From assembly GCA_002398565.1 (NCBI GenBank), contig DGZP01000026.1, forward strand, positions 11,214 through 25,508: 14,295 nucleotides of DNA, read 5' to 3'. This document shows positions 1-7,703 of this stretch, piece after piece; position 1 is the first letter of the stretch; each line of letters opens with the position of its first letter. This DNA is from Proteiniphilum sp. UBA4977 (GTDB taxonomy: Bacteria; Bacteroidota; Bacteroidia; Bacteroidales; Dysgonomonadaceae). The notes below the pieces were generated by a model. That model was given only the letters and a program-made list of their open reading frames with translations. It was not told where the DNA came from and ran no database searches. Made by a program: the position numbers and the translations under genes.

Positions 1-718
1 TGATTTTTCCGTGAGACCGAATGAAAAAATTGATTGCACCTTTACCCTGCTGATTACAGATGCGTTGTCAGCGGGCACTTTTAGGGGCGAGCTCTATGTG
101 CAGTCACGCAAACAGGCCGGCAGTTCCTCCAGGATGATGCCGATGCTCAACATGCGCGATAAGCAGTTCGAATTTGATTACACTGCTTACCAGCCCTTGT
201 TGTTCGATCTCCATGCTGTGCGGGATAATCTCACGGCTACGGTTGCCTATTATGTGTACCTGATCCTCGGACTGGATGCTGACAGCGAAACTCCGCTGGG
301 TGGCACACCTTTCTTCCGCGCAATGGAGCAGATTGCTGTTGCCGTACAACCTTACGGCTGGAAAGGCTGGGAGAGGGATAGAAACAGCAGGAGTCGCTCT
401 GTCATGGCAACCGCCTTCAATGAAGGTTCCGGAGAGGTGTTTCGGAAAATGTGGTTTCAGTACCACGCCCGGGAGGTTGATCAATTGTCTGCCTCTGCTG
501 TCGGGGGAGTGGAAAACGGTATCTTTGCAGTGGCCGCTCTTGCGCAACTGTACGATGAGCAACCCCATTCCGTATTGATCCCCCTTTTTGGAGATGCGAA
601 ACTTGATGAACTGACGCTACAGCTTTCAAATGCCGCGGCAACGGAAAAACAAAAAGCTTATCAGACACTGCGTGAGATTTATCCTACACGGAATGCTGTG
701 CTTGAAAAGCTGAGATAA
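1..718 (+). CDS. DUF4835 family protein (PorD-like), 5' partial
   Basis: The reading frame is open from the left window edge (codons begin at base 2) to a TAA at 716-718, giving 238 residues. The family is usually about 300 residues with an N-terminal signal peptide, so roughly the first 60 residues lie outside the window. The GTG at 11 should not be read as the true start, because the frame continues upstream of it. Family resemblance is seen in the stretch reading PNEKIDCTFTLLI near the beginning, and in YYVYLILGLDADS followed by PLGGTPFF (about positions 260-315). These match my memory of DUF4835, which recent annotations often call the type IX secretion protein PorD. The exact role of the family in secretion is not shown by this sequence. 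It lies 7 bases upstream of recN, and a DUF4835-recN order is common in Bacteroidales, so the two are probably co-transcribed from a promoter outside the window. Confidence 0.82.
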   Translation, partial: DFSVRPNEKIDCTFTLLITDALSAGTFRGELYVQSRKQAGSSSRMMPMLNMRDKQFEFDYTAYQPLLFDLHAVRDNLTATVAYYVYLILGLDADSETPLGGTPFFRAMEQIAVAVQPYGWKGWERDRNSRSRSVMATAFNEGSGEVFRKMWFQYHAREVDQLSASAVGGVENGIFAVAALAQLYDEQPHSVLIPLFGDAKLDELTLQLSNAAATEKQKAYQTLREIYPTRNAVLEKLR

Positions 719-725
719 AATAAAT

Positions 726-2399
726 ATGTTAAAATCACTATCCATCCAAAATTATGCACTGATCGATGCGTTACAGATCGTCTTCGACAGCGGCTTTTCT
801 GTGATCACCGGCGAGACCGGTGCGGGGAAATCCATTATACTGGGTGCCCTGTCTTTGATTCTTGGGCAACGTGCCGACGCGCGCCATATCAAGCAAGGAG
901 AGTCGAGATGCGTGATTGAAGGTGTTTTCGATATATCTGCCTATCAGATGCAGTCTCTCTTCGATGAACTCGATTGGGTCTACGACGGCGATGAATGTAT
1001 CCTGCGCCGCGAAATATGGTCCAACGGGAAGTCACGTGCCTTTGTCAATGACTCACCGGTCTACCTTGCCGACCTGAAAGGATTTGGCGACAGGCTTATA
1101 GATATTCATTCGCAGCATCAAAACCTCGCCCTGAGCGACAACCAGTTTCAGCTGAATGTGGTGGACCTGCTCGCAGATAGCGGAAATGAAAGGCAGGAAT
1201 ATGTGGCAGCCTATGCAGCCCATCGCTCCGTGGAGCAGATGTTGAAAGAGTTGCATCTGCAGGCACGAAAGAATAAGGAGGAGGAGGACTATCTCCGTTT
1301 TCAGTATACGGCATTATCGGAAGCCGCTTTACAACCCGGCGAACAGGAAAAGTTAGAAAGTGAGTTGGAGGCTGTCACCCATTCGGAGGAAATCAAGTCG
1401 GGGCTTTTCACCGTGTCGGGACTACTGTCTGCTGATGAGCATAGCGTGTTGTCTTCGCTGCGTTCCGTAAGAGATACCCTGCAGCAGCTGCAGCAGGTCT
1501 ACCCCAGGGTGGCAGAGCTGGCTGTGCGGGTGGAATCGGCTTACATCGACCTGAAGGATGTAGCCGGAGAGACATCCCATATTTTTGAGAATATCGACTT
1601 CGATCCAGATCGGCAACAGCAGCTGGAAGAGCGGCTCAGTGTGATCTATGACCTGCAGAAGAAACATGCTGTGACTACCGTAGATCAGCTGATCCTATTG
1701 CGTGATGAGATGGAAGTACGGCTTCAGCATATAGATTCACTCGATGAACGCCTGGCCTCCCTGGAGAAGGAGGTGGCGGCGAAACGTGCTGTGATGTACG
1801 AGAAAGCACGGCTGCTGACCCGGAAAAGAGAAGCAGCCACACCTGCCATAGAACAACAGCTCATGGAAAAACTTGCTTTCCTGAAAATGCCACACACCCG
1901 GTTCAGGTGTGCTTTTACCCCCAAAAGTCACCTTGACGCAACTGGCGCCGATCAGGTGGAATTTCTCTTTTCTGCCAACAGAAACAGAGAGCTGCAGCCG
2001 GTGTCGCAGATCGCGTCGGGAGGTGAAATATCGCGGCTGATGCTTTGTCTCAAATCTATGATCGCCGGTGCCACCGCCCTGCCTACCATCATTTTCGATG
2101 AGATTGATACCGGTACTTCGGGTGAGGTGGCCGACAAAGTGGGGGCAATAATGGAAGAAATGAGCAAACAGATGCAGGTGATAGCCATCACCCATCTGCC
2201 TCAGATCGCTTCGAAAGGCCATTCCCATTTCGTAGTTTACAAGGAAGATACTGCAGACACCGTCTCCACCCAACTACGGCAGCTTGCGGCCAAAGAAAGG
2301 GTAGGCGAAATAGCACGCATGCTCAGCGGGGCTGAAGTTTCCGTGCAGGCTGTCGAAAACGCACGTGTAATGCTGGGAGAGGGAGGCATCGTATTGTAA
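726..2399 (+). CDS. recN: DNA repair protein RecN
   Basis: This 557-residue SMC-like ATPase acts in the cytoplasm in recombinational repair of DNA double-strand breaks, and its length is typical of the family. The N-terminal half-domain begins MLKSLSIQNYALID and carries the Walker A motif GETGAGKS at residues 29-36. The middle (about residues 150-400) is rich in Glu, Gln, Leu and Lys and should form the short coiled coil. The C-terminal half-domain has the ABC signature SGGE at 431-434, Walker B TIIFDE at 454-459, and the following ITHLPQIA switch segment characteristic of RecN. The first ATG after the previous gene gives the canonical N terminus. The gene is 7 bases downstream of the DUF4835 gene and 18 bases upstream of the rlmB-type gene, so a single operon is likely. 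Nothing looks broken. Confidence 0.96.
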   Translation: MLKSLSIQNYALIDALQIVFDSGFSVITGETGAGKSIILGALSLILGQRADARHIKQGESRCVIEGVFDISAYQMQSLFDELDWVYDGDECILRREIWSNGKSRAFVNDSPVYLADLKGFGDRLIDIHSQHQNLALSDNQFQLNVVDLLADSGNERQEYVAAYAAHRSVEQMLKELHLQARKNKEEEDYLRFQYTALSEAALQPGEQEKLESELEAVTHSEEIKSGLFTVSGLLSADEHSVLSSLRSVRDTLQQLQQVYPRVAELAVRVESAYIDLKDVAGETSHIFENIDFDPDRQQQLEERLSVIYDLQKKHAVTTVDQLILLRDEMEVRLQHIDSLDERLASLEKEVAAKRAVMYEKARLLTRKREAATPAIEQQLMEKLAFLKMPHTRFRCAFTPKSHLDATGADQVEFLFSANRNRELQPVSQIASGGEISRLMLCLKSMIAGATALPTIIFDEIDTGTSGEVADKVGAIMEEMSKQMQVIAITHLPQIASKGHSHFVVYKEDTADTVSTQLRQLAAKERVGEIARMLSGAEVSVQAVENARVMLGEGGIVL

Positions 2400-2417
2400 A
2401 CATAAAGAATAACATAA

Positions 2418-3167
2418 ATGAAAGAGAAAGAGATGATTTTCGGCATCCGTGCCGTGATGGAAGCGGTGGAAGCCGGGAAGGATATTGATAAGGTATTGGT
2501 CAAGCGTGAACTGTCGGGAGATCTGTTTATGGAACTGCAGCAGCTGCTTCGCACTTACGAGATACCCTTACAGCGGGTGCCCCTCGAGCGTATCGACCGT
2601 ATTACACGGAAGAACCACCAGGGGGTGATCGCATTCACATCTGCCGTGACCTATCAGAAACTGGAAGACATCCTTCCTGCGTTATATGAAGAAGGGAAGA
2701 ATCCTTTCATCGTTGTGTTAGACGGGGTGACCGATGTACGTAATTTTGGTGCTATTGCACGTACCTGTGAGGTGGCCGGCGTGCATGCCATCGTCATTCC
2801 GGCAAAAGGCAGCGTGACGGTGAATGCCGACGCCATCAAAACATCGGCTGGCGCTTTGCATACAATCCCTGTCTGTCGGGAGCAAAACCTGAGGGAAGCC
2901 ATTGTATTTCTAAAAAATAGCGGTGTTAAAGTGGTGGCGGCCACAGAAAAAGCAGCCCGCTTTTATACCGATTCCGATTATTCTGTACCCACAGCCATTG
3001 TCATGGGAGCGGAAGATACCGGGGTCGCTGCCGATCACTTACGTGCGAGCGACGAGCTGGTCAGGATTCCGCAGTTCGGAAGTATTCAGTCCCTCAACGT
3101 ATCTGTTGCTGCTGGTGTTCTTATTTATGAGGTGATCCGCCAGAGAAGCCTTACAGCGAGTAGCTGA
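2418..3167 (+). CDS. rlmB: 23S rRNA 2'-O-methyltransferase, RlmB/TrmH type (SpoU family)
   Basis: This 249-residue SAM-dependent RNA ribose methyltransferase has the usual RlmB length. By family it methylates G2251 (E. coli numbering) of 23S rRNA in the peptidyl-transferase loop. Residues 1-75 form the L30e-like substrate-binding domain, beginning with FGIRAVMEAV. The SPOUT knot domain follows with all three motifs: motif 1 VRNFGAIARTCE at 107-118 (N109, R114), motif 2 IVMGAEDTGV at 194-203 (E199), and motif 3 IPQFGSIQSLNVSVA at 217-231 (S225, N227). The stop is TGA. Spacing to recN is 18 bases and to ridA is 31 bases, all on the same strand. RlmB and other TrmH-family members are hard to separate by eye, so the family is firm but the exact target nucleotide is inferred. 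Confidence 0.9.
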   Translation: MKEKEMIFGIRAVMEAVEAGKDIDKVLVKRELSGDLFMELQQLLRTYEIPLQRVPLERIDRITRKNHQGVIAFTSAVTYQKLEDILPALYEEGKNPFIVVLDGVTDVRNFGAIARTCEVAGVHAIVIPAKGSVTVNADAIKTSAGALHTIPVCREQNLREAIVFLKNSGVKVVAATEKAARFYTDSDYSVPTAIVMGAEDTGVAADHLRASDELVRIPQFGSIQSLNVSVAAGVLIYEVIRQRSLTASS

Positions 3168-3198
3168 TAGCTATTATTTTTACTAATTATTTATCATT

Positions 3199-3579
3199 AT
3201 GGACAAAAAAGTTATTATCACGAACAACGCGCCTGCGGCCATCGGCCCATATAGTCAGGCCATAGAAGCAAACGGCATGCTTTTTTTATCGGGCATGCTA
3301 CCCATTGATCCTGTCACAGGTTATCTCGTTCCGGGCGGTATCAAAGAGCAGACTGCCCAGATATTCATGAATATCAAGGCGGTGTTGTCTGCTGCAGGAG
3401 TCAATGTGACGAATATCGTAAAAACAACGGTATATCTGAATGATATGACCCTCTTTGAGGGTATGAATGATGTGTATGCCACTCAGTTCAGCGGTATATT
3501 CCCTGCGCGTTCGGCATTTGCAGTAAAGGCTCTGCCAAAAAATGCATTGGTGGAAATTGAAGTGATTGCAGCAAAGTAA
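3199..3579 (+). CDS. ridA: RidA family reactive-intermediate deaminase
   Basis: This 126-residue protein has the standard length of the YjgF/YER057c/UK114 (RidA) family. These form homotrimers that hydrolyse reactive enamine/imine intermediates released by PLP enzymes, protecting metabolism from 2-aminoacrylate. Visible signature segments are IGPYSQAI at 15-22 (Y18), the LSGMLPIDP strand at 30-38 (S31), TVYLNDM at 77-83, and FPARSAFAVKALPKNALVEIE at 101-121. The last contains the arginine (R104) that binds the substrate carboxylate in RidA and the VEIE glutamates. All key positions look intact, so an active deaminase is expected. It ends 8 bases before the convergent end of tatC, with no obvious terminator hairpin between the two. 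Confidence 0.94.
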   Translation: MDKKVIITNNAPAAIGPYSQAIEANGMLFLSGMLPIDPVTGYLVPGGIKEQTAQIFMNIKAVLSAAGVNVTNIVKTTVYLNDMTLFEGMNDVYATQFSGIFPARSAFAVKALPKNALVEIEVIAAK

Positions 3580-3587
3580 GACGCTGT

Positions 3588-4421
3588 TTATTCAAAAACG
3601 GCCGGCAGATTTTCATCGTCTTCCTCTTCTATGGCAGGCGGTTCTTTCTTCACTATAAAGGCACTGATTTCCCACAAAGCATAGAGAGGCAGTGTGACGA
3701 CAAAGAGTGAGAAAGGATCGCCCGAAGGGGTGATCAGGGCAGCCAGCACCAGCGAACCCACGACGGCATGACGCCTGTATTTGCGGAAGAAGGGACGGTA
3801 TACCAACCCGAGAATGGATAATAGCCAAAATACAAGGGGTATCTCGAAAACAAGCCCCATAACCAGGATAAGGGTATAAAAGTTACTCATATACGAGTCG
3901 AGGGAGATCATGTTTTCGATGGAATCACTTAACTCAAACGTGATCAGAAAACGGAAGATCAATGGAAAAACCACAAAATAACCCACCATACATCCGATAA
4001 CAAACATCACACCCCCAAAACCAAAAGCTCTCTTTATTCCTTTTGCCTCGTTGGCGTAAAGTGCGGGACTCACAAATTTCCATATCTCGTATAATATGTA
4101 AGGGATGGTGCAGAGTACGCCGAATGCAAGCGAGGTAGAGATGTAGGTCATAAATTGCGTGGTCATGTTAATGTTAAGGATATTTACATTAAATGACTCG
4201 GCTGAGAAATCGGGCAGGAATGGAATAAAACGACTTGCCTTGTCTAGAAACCTGTAAGTGACAAAGTCGGATGTGCGGGGTGCAAGGATAATGGTATCAA
4301 AGATGTGGGGAATCAGGATGAATCCCACAATCGAGAAAACAATCACAGCAATGATAATACGAATCAGCGTCCATCGGAATTCTTCCAGATGATCCCAAAA
4401 GGACATTTCTTTCTCTGCCAT
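3588..4421 (-). CDS. tatC: Sec-independent (twin-arginine) translocase subunit TatC
   Basis: This 277-residue inner-membrane protein is the signal-peptide receptor and core of the Tat pathway, which exports folded proteins. Six hydrophobic segments can be picked out (about residues 18-40, 87-112, 134-158, 180-203, 217-231 and 236-256). Conserved TatC features are the N-terminal cytoplasmic HLEEFR (residues 11-16), YEIWKFVSPALYANE (111-125) with the conserved glutamate E125, FEIPLVFWLL (192-201) with E193, and TPSGDPFS (231-238). The C terminus is an acidic tail. It lies 108 bases downstream of tatA on the same strand, and that gap contains a strong hairpin. No tatB gene is present, as is usual for Bacteroidetes. 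The chosen ATG gives the expected short cytoplasmic N terminus. Confidence 0.95.
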   Translation of the reverse strand: MAEKEMSFWDHLEEFRWTLIRIIIAVIVFSIVGFILIPHIFDTIILAPRTSDFVTYRFLDKASRFIPFLPDFSAESFNVNILNINMTTQFMTYISTSLAFGVLCTIPYILYEIWKFVSPALYANEAKGIKRAFGFGGVMFVIGCMVGYFVVFPLIFRFLITFELSDSIENMISLDSYMSNFYTLILVMGLVFEIPLVFWLLSILGLVYRPFFRKYRRHAVVGSLVLAALITPSGDPFSLFVVTLPLYALWEISAFIVKKEPPAIEEEDDENLPAVFE

Positions 4422-4450
4422 GTATGTCTTGTGCTATAGATTAATTCACG

Positions 4451-4479
4451 ATTGCAACCTGATTTTTTCAGGTTGTAAT
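4451..4479 (-). other. hairpin in the tatA-tatC intergenic region
   Basis: Bases 4451-4462 (attgcaacctga) are complementary to 4468-4479 (tcaggttgtaat) around a 5-base T loop. In the minus-strand transcript this is a 12-bp stem with a single G-U pair. No T tract follows the stem on the minus strand, so it is not a classical intrinsic terminator. It may instead be an mRNA processing or stability element that sets tatA:tatC stoichiometry. The structure is seen directly; the role is inferred. Confidence 0.6.
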
Positions 4480-4529
4480 CGGGAATATGTACGTTATTCA
4501 GTGAGGAATGCGTATTTTGAAGTACCTCT

Positions 4530-4739
4530 TTACTTGTCGCCGTTTGAGTTTGAATTGTGTTCGGTAGGGCCAGCCTTGATGTCTTCTTCAATATCATTCA
4601 GCCCTTTCTTGAAGCTGTTGATGCCTTTTCCGAGTCCTTTCATGAATTCGGGTATCTTTCTGCCTCCGAAAAGAATTAATATGACCAGTACAATGATAGG
4701 TATTTCCCAACCATTTAGATTAATGAGAAGTGGATTCAT
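4530..4739 (-). CDS. tatA: Sec-independent translocase subunit TatA
   Basis: This 69-residue protein has one membrane helix (about residues 11-24, WEIPIIVLVILILF), then the conserved FGGRKIPEF hinge (24-32), an amphipathic helix KGLGKGINSFKKGL (34-47), and a polar acidic tail ending in an Asn/Ser-rich stretch. This is the standard TatA/E architecture. TatA oligomers form the protein-conducting element recruited by TatC. With no separate TatB visible, this TatA may serve both functions, as in minimal TatAC systems. A well-matched promoter lies immediately upstream, and tatC follows 108 bases later. The stop is TAA at 4530-4532. Confidence 0.95.
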   Translation of the reverse strand: MNPLLINLNGWEIPIIVLVILILFGGRKIPEFMKGLGKGINSFKKGLNDIEEDIKAGPTEHNSNSNGDK

Positions 4740-4787
4740 AGGTTTTATTTGTTTTAATGTTTATACTCTTTCGTGTAATATGAGTTG

Positions 4788-4820
4788 CAAATGTAGGATT
4801 ATTTTATGGAAGTGCCCAAA
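4788..4820 (-). promoter_or_regulatory. Bacteroidetes-type promoter for tatA-tatC
   Basis: On the minus strand there is a TTTG -33 box (4817-4820), a 21-base spacer, and TACATTTG (4788-4795), which matches the TAnnTTTG -7 consensus of Bacteroidetes sigma-ABfr. Transcription would begin near 4781, about 40 bases before the tatA ATG. The upstream gene on this strand ends at 4840, so the promoter starts about 20 bases after it and makes tatAC a separate unit. Confidence 0.8.
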
Positions 4821-4839
4821 TATTTTAATATAAAGTTCG

Positions 4840-5865
4840 CTAATGCTTTATATGCAAGTCCATGTATATGGGAAGATGATCACTGAATCCGCCCATATAG
4901 CGTGGGCCGAGATTTGTCCTGAATGGCTTTTTTCCATAGTAACGGGTGTCTTCTTCGAGGAGGAAGTCTGGCCGGAAAATATGCGCGTTGTTGCCATCGA
5001 CAGAAACGGAACCCCTACCCATCAGCATATTACCACTCACAATAAACTGGTCAAGCACCTCCCAGCGTCCCCGGTACTTGTAGCTTCCGAAATCACGCTC
5101 CTTCAGGCGGTGATAAAACAGGTTGTACAGCTCTTCTTTGTTTGGTTGCTCCGTCAGTCGTCCTGCCTGTAGCGTGCGGGCGAGGCTTTTGTCGTTGGGA
5201 TGATCATTGAAATCACCCATGATGAGGATACGGGCTTCTTTTCGTGTCCGGAAAAGACTATCTGTCTTCTCCCGCAAGAGTGCTGCAGCCGCAATCCGTA
5301 GCGGCTCCGTTTCGCGAACACCCTCGCTTCGCGAGGGAAAATGACATACAAACACGTCGAGCGTGTCGCCGTTGACAAGATTTCCCACGGCATGAAGAAT
5401 GTTTCGCGTGGTACGGCGGGCTTGCCTGTCGAACCGTATCTCATATTCCCTGTTCTCAAGCAGCCTGAATTGATGACGTTGGTAGAGCAGTGCCACATCA
5501 ATGCCGCGTTCGTCGGGCGAATCGGAAACGATATAGGCATATTCCTGCACCCGCAAGGGTGAGCGTTTGGCGAGATCGAAGATGACACTGTCGTTTTCCA
5601 CCTCGCATAACCCCACCAGTGCGGGCGACACCATACCTCCTGTGGCCGTAATTACCCGGGCAATGTTACGCAGCTTTTCCCAATATTTCCAGGGTGTCCA
5701 CCGCATAAAACCATCCGGCAGGAACTGATCGTCGTTCTTCAGTGAATCATCTTTTGTGTCGAAAAGATTTTCCACATTATAGAACATCACCCTGAAACGT
5801 TCTCTTGGGAAGATCGCACTGCATGTTGTCAGCAGGAATAACAATATTGCAATGCGCCGCGTCAT
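4840..5865 (-). CDS. exported endonuclease/exonuclease/phosphatase-fold protein
   Basis: This 341-residue protein belongs to the EEP (DNase I / exonuclease III / inositol-phosphatase) superfamily. An N-terminal signal sequence (RRIAILLFLLTTCSA, residues 3-17) predicts export. A cysteine at 15 raises a weak possibility of a lipoprotein, but the -1 Thr is atypical. EEP motifs occur in order: FYNVENLFD (28-36, N30), LCEVEN (86-91, metal-binding E88), DERGIDVALLY (118-128), VCHFPSR (173-179, H175), MGDFNDHP (216-223, D218 and N220), WEVLDQF (269-275) and GGFSDHLPIY (325-334) with the catalytic D329-H330 pair. All catalytic positions appear intact. The substrate (nucleic acid, phospholipid or sugar phosphate) cannot be told from sequence. 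It begins 11 bases after pepD, so the two are likely co-transcribed. Its stop is TAG (4840-4842), which shows TAG is a real stop in this genome. Confidence 0.88.
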   Translation of the reverse strand: MTRRIAILLFLLTTCSAIFPRERFRVMFYNVENLFDTKDDSLKNDDQFLPDGFMRWTPWKYWEKLRNIARVITATGGMVSPALVGLCEVENDSVIFDLAKRSPLRVQEYAYIVSDSPDERGIDVALLYQRHQFRLLENREYEIRFDRQARRTTRNILHAVGNLVNGDTLDVFVCHFPSRSEGVRETEPLRIAAAALLREKTDSLFRTRKEARILIMGDFNDHPNDKSLARTLQAGRLTEQPNKEELYNLFYHRLKERDFGSYKYRGRWEVLDQFIVSGNMLMGRGSVSVDGNNAHIFRPDFLLEEDTRYYGKKPFRTNLGPRYMGGFSDHLPIYMDLHIKH

Positions 5866-5876
5866 ACAACTCCTTA

Positions 5877-7331
5877 TTATTCTATTGATTCCAGTATTCT
5901 TACCAGATAATCCCAGAATTTTGCTACCGAAGATATCTTTATCCTCTCATCAGGCGAATGTACATCTGTCATGTCGGGTCCGATGGAGATCATGTCGAGG
6001 TTGGGATATTTTTCAAGAAACAGTCCGCATTCCAGACCGGCATGAATCGCTTTCACCTTTGCCTCCTTGTTGTAGAGCGATTGGTACTCCTGTACGGCGA
6101 GCTTAAGAATCGCGGATTCGGTATTTGGCTTCCAGCCGGGATAACCTTCGCTGTGCAGAACTTTAGCTCCAGCAAGGTCAAAGACCGATGAAACCATATT
6201 CACGACATACTCTTTTTGTGACTCTACCGAGCTGCGCTGGCTGGTGCCTACTTCTATCTGATTATTGTGGATCATCTTCACCGATGCCAGGTTTGTGGAG
6301 GTCTCGACCAATCCCTCAATGTCGTGACTCATGCCAATAACCCCGTGGGGGCAAGCATATAACGCAAGAATAAGCCTTTCGGTGACACGTTTGTTAATCA
6401 CCTTCGACGGGATTTGCACCGACTCCAGCTGAATATCGAGATTGGGCTCCGTATGCTTGTATTCTTCCTGCACTTTCGACAGAAACAGATTCAACTTCAC
6501 TCTGACCTCTTCCTTGTATTTTTCCTTTACACCTATAATGGCATAGGCTTCGCGAGGGATGGCATTGTGCAGGTTTCCGCCGGCAATCTCTGACAGGATC
6601 ATGCCATATTTCTTCCGGGTGAGAGAGTGGAGGAAACGGGTGAGAATCTTGTTGGCATTGCCAAGCCCCTTGTCTATGTCACTTCCTGAATGGCCGCCAC
6701 GGAGGCCTTTCGCTGTGATGCGGAACCAGAAATATTTCTTTGGTGCATCTTTCTCCTTGTATCTGAAATAGGCTCTGGTCCCTTTTCCACCGGCACATCC
6801 AATGTATATTTCTCCCTCTTCCTCGGTGTCGAGGTTGATGAGTATATTACCTGTAAGAAACTCTTTCCCGAGCGCATTGGCTCCGGTAAGTCCGGTCTCT
6901 TCATCTACAGTAAAGAGCGCCTCGATTTTCCCGTGCGCGATATCGTCGGCAGCCAGCACTGCAAGTTGTGCTGCAACACCAATGCCATTGTCGGCGCCCA
7001 GTGTTGTTCCGTTCGCTTTTACCCAATCGCCGTCGATAATAGTTTCAATAGGGTCGTTGTCGAAATCATGTGTCACATCAGAATTCTTTTCGCAGACCAT
7101 ATCCACATGAGACTGTAAAATTATGGTAGGAACATGTTCTTTCCCTTCGGTGGCCGGCTTGGTGATGAGGATGTTGCCGGCTTTGTCCTGCTTCGCTTCC
7201 AGATTATGCTCCCTGGCAAAATCGAGCAGCCAGGCGAGTATCCGCTGCTCCTTCTTTGAAGGACGTGGAATTTGTGTAATGTCGTGGAAGTATCCCCATA
7301 TTGCGGAAGGTTGTAAATCTTTGATTGTCAT
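5877..7331 (-). CDS. pepD: cytosol non-specific dipeptidase, M20C family (PepD type)
   Basis: This 484-residue zinc metallopeptidase (beta-alanyl/Xaa-His dipeptidase type) hydrolyses cytoplasmic dipeptides, in line with the peptide-fermenting lifestyle of many Bacteroidales. Metal and catalytic residues of M20C are visible: LQSHVDMVC (H75, D77), LGADNGIGVA (bridging D114), DEETGLTGA (catalytic E144 and metal E145), INLDTEEEG (D168), and the C-terminal HSPDERI with H458. RGGHSGSDI marks the start of the inserted lid domain. An open frame extends 24 codons further upstream to 7403, but the ATG at 7331 gives MTIKDLQPSAIWGYF, the normal PepD N terminus, and is preceded by an A-rich leader. The extra residues lack family character. 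The EEP-fold gene follows 11 bases downstream. The small membrane protein gene is divergent, with a 139-base gap between the two starts. Confidence 0.93.
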   Translation of the reverse strand: MTIKDLQPSAIWGYFHDITQIPRPSKKEQRILAWLLDFAREHNLEAKQDKAGNILITKPATEGKEHVPTIILQSHVDMVCEKNSDVTHDFDNDPIETIIDGDWVKANGTTLGADNGIGVAAQLAVLAADDIAHGKIEALFTVDEETGLTGANALGKEFLTGNILINLDTEEEGEIYIGCAGGKGTRAYFRYKEKDAPKKYFWFRITAKGLRGGHSGSDIDKGLGNANKILTRFLHSLTRKKYGMILSEIAGGNLHNAIPREAYAIIGVKEKYKEEVRVKLNLFLSKVQEEYKHTEPNLDIQLESVQIPSKVINKRVTERLILALYACPHGVIGMSHDIEGLVETSTNLASVKMIHNNQIEVGTSQRSSVESQKEYVVNMVSSVFDLAGAKVLHSEGYPGWKPNTESAILKLAVQEYQSLYNKEAKVKAIHAGLECGLFLEKYPNLDMISIGPDMTDVHSPDERIKISSVAKFWDYLVRILESIE

Positions 7332-7443
7332 ATTTTCTGTTTTGATGGATTTGGATCGATAAAAATACATGAAATAAAGCGTATCAGCAAAAAAATTTAG
7401 CATCTTTAATGTGAAATGATGTGGTTTAATTGGCTAATTCTAC

Positions 7444-7451
7444 TATCTTTG
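7444..7451 (+). promoter_or_regulatory. putative -7 promoter box for the small membrane protein-ompH unit
   Basis: TATCTTTG matches the Bacteroidetes -7 consensus TAnnTTTG and lies 19 bases before the ATG at 7471. The best -33 candidate is TGTG at 7420-7423 (20-base spacing, one mismatch to TTTG). Only the -7 box is convincing. Confidence 0.55.
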
Positions 7452-7470
7452 CAATGTTAAAACGAGCATT

Positions 7471-7692
7471 ATGTTAAATATACTGATCCCGGGTATCATT
7501 ATTTTGTTTATCGCCATTTTATTAATGGGCGTGCAGGTCTTTTTCACTAAGAAAGGCAGCTTCCCCAGTTTGCATATCGGTGACAGCAAGGCTATGCAGG
7601 ACAAAGGTATCCATTGTGCCACATCACAGGATGCGGAAATGAGCCGAAGAGAGAGCCCCATTGAGAAAATATTGAAATCAGAAAATTTATAA
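7471..7692 (+). CDS. small conserved single-pass membrane protein
   Basis: This 73-residue protein has one N-terminal membrane helix (about residues 4-22, ILIPGIIILFIAILLMGVQ). A basic stretch FFTKKG follows, then a polar tail with the unusual motif HIGDSKAMQDKGIHC (35-49) followed by ATSQDAEM. I recall similar small proteins with an HIG-SKAM-GIHC-SQD pattern in Bacteroides-group genomes, but I know of no assigned function. The conserved His and Cys residues hint at metal binding or redox assembly. A loose resemblance to short single-helix maturation factors such as NqrM is speculation only. It has its own -7 box, ends 11 bases before the OmpH-like gene and is probably co-transcribed with it. 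By charge, the tail should lie in the cytoplasm. Confidence 0.8.
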   Translation: MLNILIPGIIILFIAILLMGVQVFFTKKGSFPSLHIGDSKAMQDKGIHCATSQDAEMSRRESPIEKILKSENL

Positions 7693-7703
7693 ATCTCTTA
7701 AAA

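Noticed and set aside
104..568. 154-codon minus-strand frame inside the DUF4835 gene
   Set aside because: It is antisense to a recognised family; its His- and Arg-rich composition is that of a shadow frame.
1480..1500. CTGCAG/CAGCAG-rich run in recN as a possible repeat array
   Set aside because: It encodes Leu-Gln residues of the recN coiled coil and has no regular repeat unit beyond codon bias.
1737..2273. 178-codon open frame on the minus strand inside recN
   Set aside because: It lies fully opposite the conserved C-terminal ATPase half of recN and has no family resemblance.
4420..4833. 137-codon open frame on the + strand opposite tatA
   Set aside because: It is antisense to a clear tatA and its promoter, has no recognisable domain and reads as a low-quality Cys/Ser/Pro/Ile mix typical of a shadow frame.
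7332..7403. 24-residue N-terminal extension of PepD starting at 7403
   Set aside because: The residues lack family similarity and the ATG at 7331 matches the canonical PepD N terminus.
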